This document shows positions 13,117 through 13,620 of a DNA stretch of 13,620 nt, in pieces. The translations under genes and the position numbers were made by a program. The stretch is from JAJFKJ01 sp964443025. Its GTDB lineage: Bacteria; Pseudomonadota; Gammaproteobacteria; JABCZS01. Location of the stretch: assembly GCA_964443025.1 (NCBI GenBank), contig CAYUEL010000057.1:1-13620 (forward strand). Direction: 5' to 3'. The number at the start of each line of letters is the position of its first letter. Within the stretch, counting starts at the first letter, position 1. The notes under the pieces are model-generated. The model worked only from the letters and a program-made list of their open reading frames with translations. It was not told the DNA's origin and ran no database searches.

Positions 13117-13620
13117 ATGTCAACCGCAAACAAAAAATTAGGATTATGGATGCTGACGGCATTAGTCGTTGGCAATATGATTGGTTCGGGCGTGTTTTTA
13201 CTGCCTGCCGCTTTAGCTTCCTTTGGTTCCATCAGTTTATTAGGCTGGGGTTTTACAGCTATTGGCGCTATTTTATTAGCATTGGTATTTGCGCGCTTGT
13301 CGAGCGCCATACCAGCAACGGGCGGGCCCTACGCATTTTGCCGCGATGCATTTGGAGATTTCGTTGGGTTTCAAGCCGCCTATTGTTATTGGATTTACGC
13401 ATGGGTAGGTAATGCTGCGATCACGGTTGCTTTCGTCGGGTATCTTTCATTTTTTCTGCCTGGATTAGCCGCCGATTCTACATTGAGTTTGCTTGCGATG
13501 CTCATCACGGTATGGACATTAACTGCTATTAATATCCGCAGTATTTTTCATGCCGGTGTTGTTCAAATTGTTTTAACCGTGCTTAAAGTGATTCCCTTAT
13601 TACTCATTGGTATTGTGGGT
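13117..13620 (+). CDS. APC-superfamily amino-acid/polyamine antiporter, AdiC-like, N-terminal part
   Basis: An inner-membrane amino-acid transporter of the basic amino acid/polyamine antiporter group; 168 residues are present and the gene continues past the window. Residues 9-31 carry LGLWMLTALVVGNMIGSGVFLLP, the first helix with the GNxxGSGVFLLP substrate-binding break that also occurs in AdiC, CadB and PotE. ATGGPYAFCRDAFGDFVGFQAAYCYWIYAWVGNAAI is the region corresponding to AdiC helices 2-3, and GYLSFFLP also matches. Five membrane helices can be read so far (~10-30, 38-60, 85-110, 121-140 and 147-166). The C-terminal residues that decide substrate are outside the window, so arginine, ornithine, lysine or another amino acid cannot be chosen. 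ATG 13117 has AGGAA six bases upstream. The gene follows a twin palindromic operator and promoter, implying its own regulation. Confidence 0.9.
   Translation, partial: MSTANKKLGLWMLTALVVGNMIGSGVFLLPAALASFGSISLLGWGFTAIGAILLALVFARLSSAIPATGGPYAFCRDAFGDFVGFQAAYCYWIYAWVGNAAITVAFVGYLSFFLPGLAADSTLSLLAMLITVWTLTAINIRSIFHAGVVQIVLTVLKVIPLLLIGIVG

Noticed and set aside
13104..13412. Open frames on both strands over the antiporter gene (68 aa minus, 88 aa plus)
   Set aside because: The AdiC-like frame starting at 13117 has clear family motifs and a good ribosome site; the others are shadows of it.

Overview
The window is AT-rich, densely coding bacterial DNA. An enoyl-ACP reductase of the FabI type, sigma70-like promoters, AGGA/GAGG ribosome binding sites and a lipoprotein with an Asp +2 sorting residue all fit a Gram-negative gammaproteobacterium. 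Protein style, the mixture of core metabolism with long unrecognised proteins, and the dispersed GATTCCCGC/GCGGGAAT repeat suggest an intracellular or host-associated lineage such as Legionellales or Coxiellaceae. That placement is inference; there is no rRNA or marker gene here to confirm it. A run of 10 N shows this is a draft scaffold.

Layout. 1-279: the last 28 codons of a small GIY-YIG nuclease, then a hairpin and tandem-repeat block and AT-rich palindromes. 280-1674 (minus): a two-module GNAT acetyltransferase interrupted by the N gap. 1728-1824: a compact divergent control region with back-to-back promoters. 1836-2391 (plus): a MazE-like/MazF toxin-antitoxin pair. 2412-4205 (minus): a ~600-residue protein of unknown function with a Ser-rich linker. 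4282-5082 (minus): fabI. 5179-11274 (plus): a four-gene peptide-type ABC importer operon (binding protein, two permeases, fused double ATPase) with stop/start overlaps at every junction. 11453-13036 (plus): an unrecognised protein with four membrane segments. 13117-13620 (plus): the first half of an AdiC-like amino-acid/polyamine antiporter, cut by the window end.

How the parts work together. The importer operon is one translationally coupled unit. Its binding protein appears fixed to the inner membrane twice, by an N-terminal lipid and a C-terminal helix. Its fused ATPase carries a 10-bp tandem duplication that shifts the frame 26 codons before the ancestral stop. With the amino-acid permease this suggests a cell that scavenges peptides and amino acids. 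fabI supplies membrane fatty-acid synthesis and fires away from the importer operon.

The most unusual regulatory structure is upstream of the antiporter gene: two 18-bp copies of ATTATAACTAGTTATAAT (one perfect, one with a single change), set 22 bp apart so that the likely -35 and -10 elements lie in their right arms. I see no tRNA, rRNA, CRISPR array, riboswitch or complete insertion sequence. No stretch of 300 bases lacks a gene.
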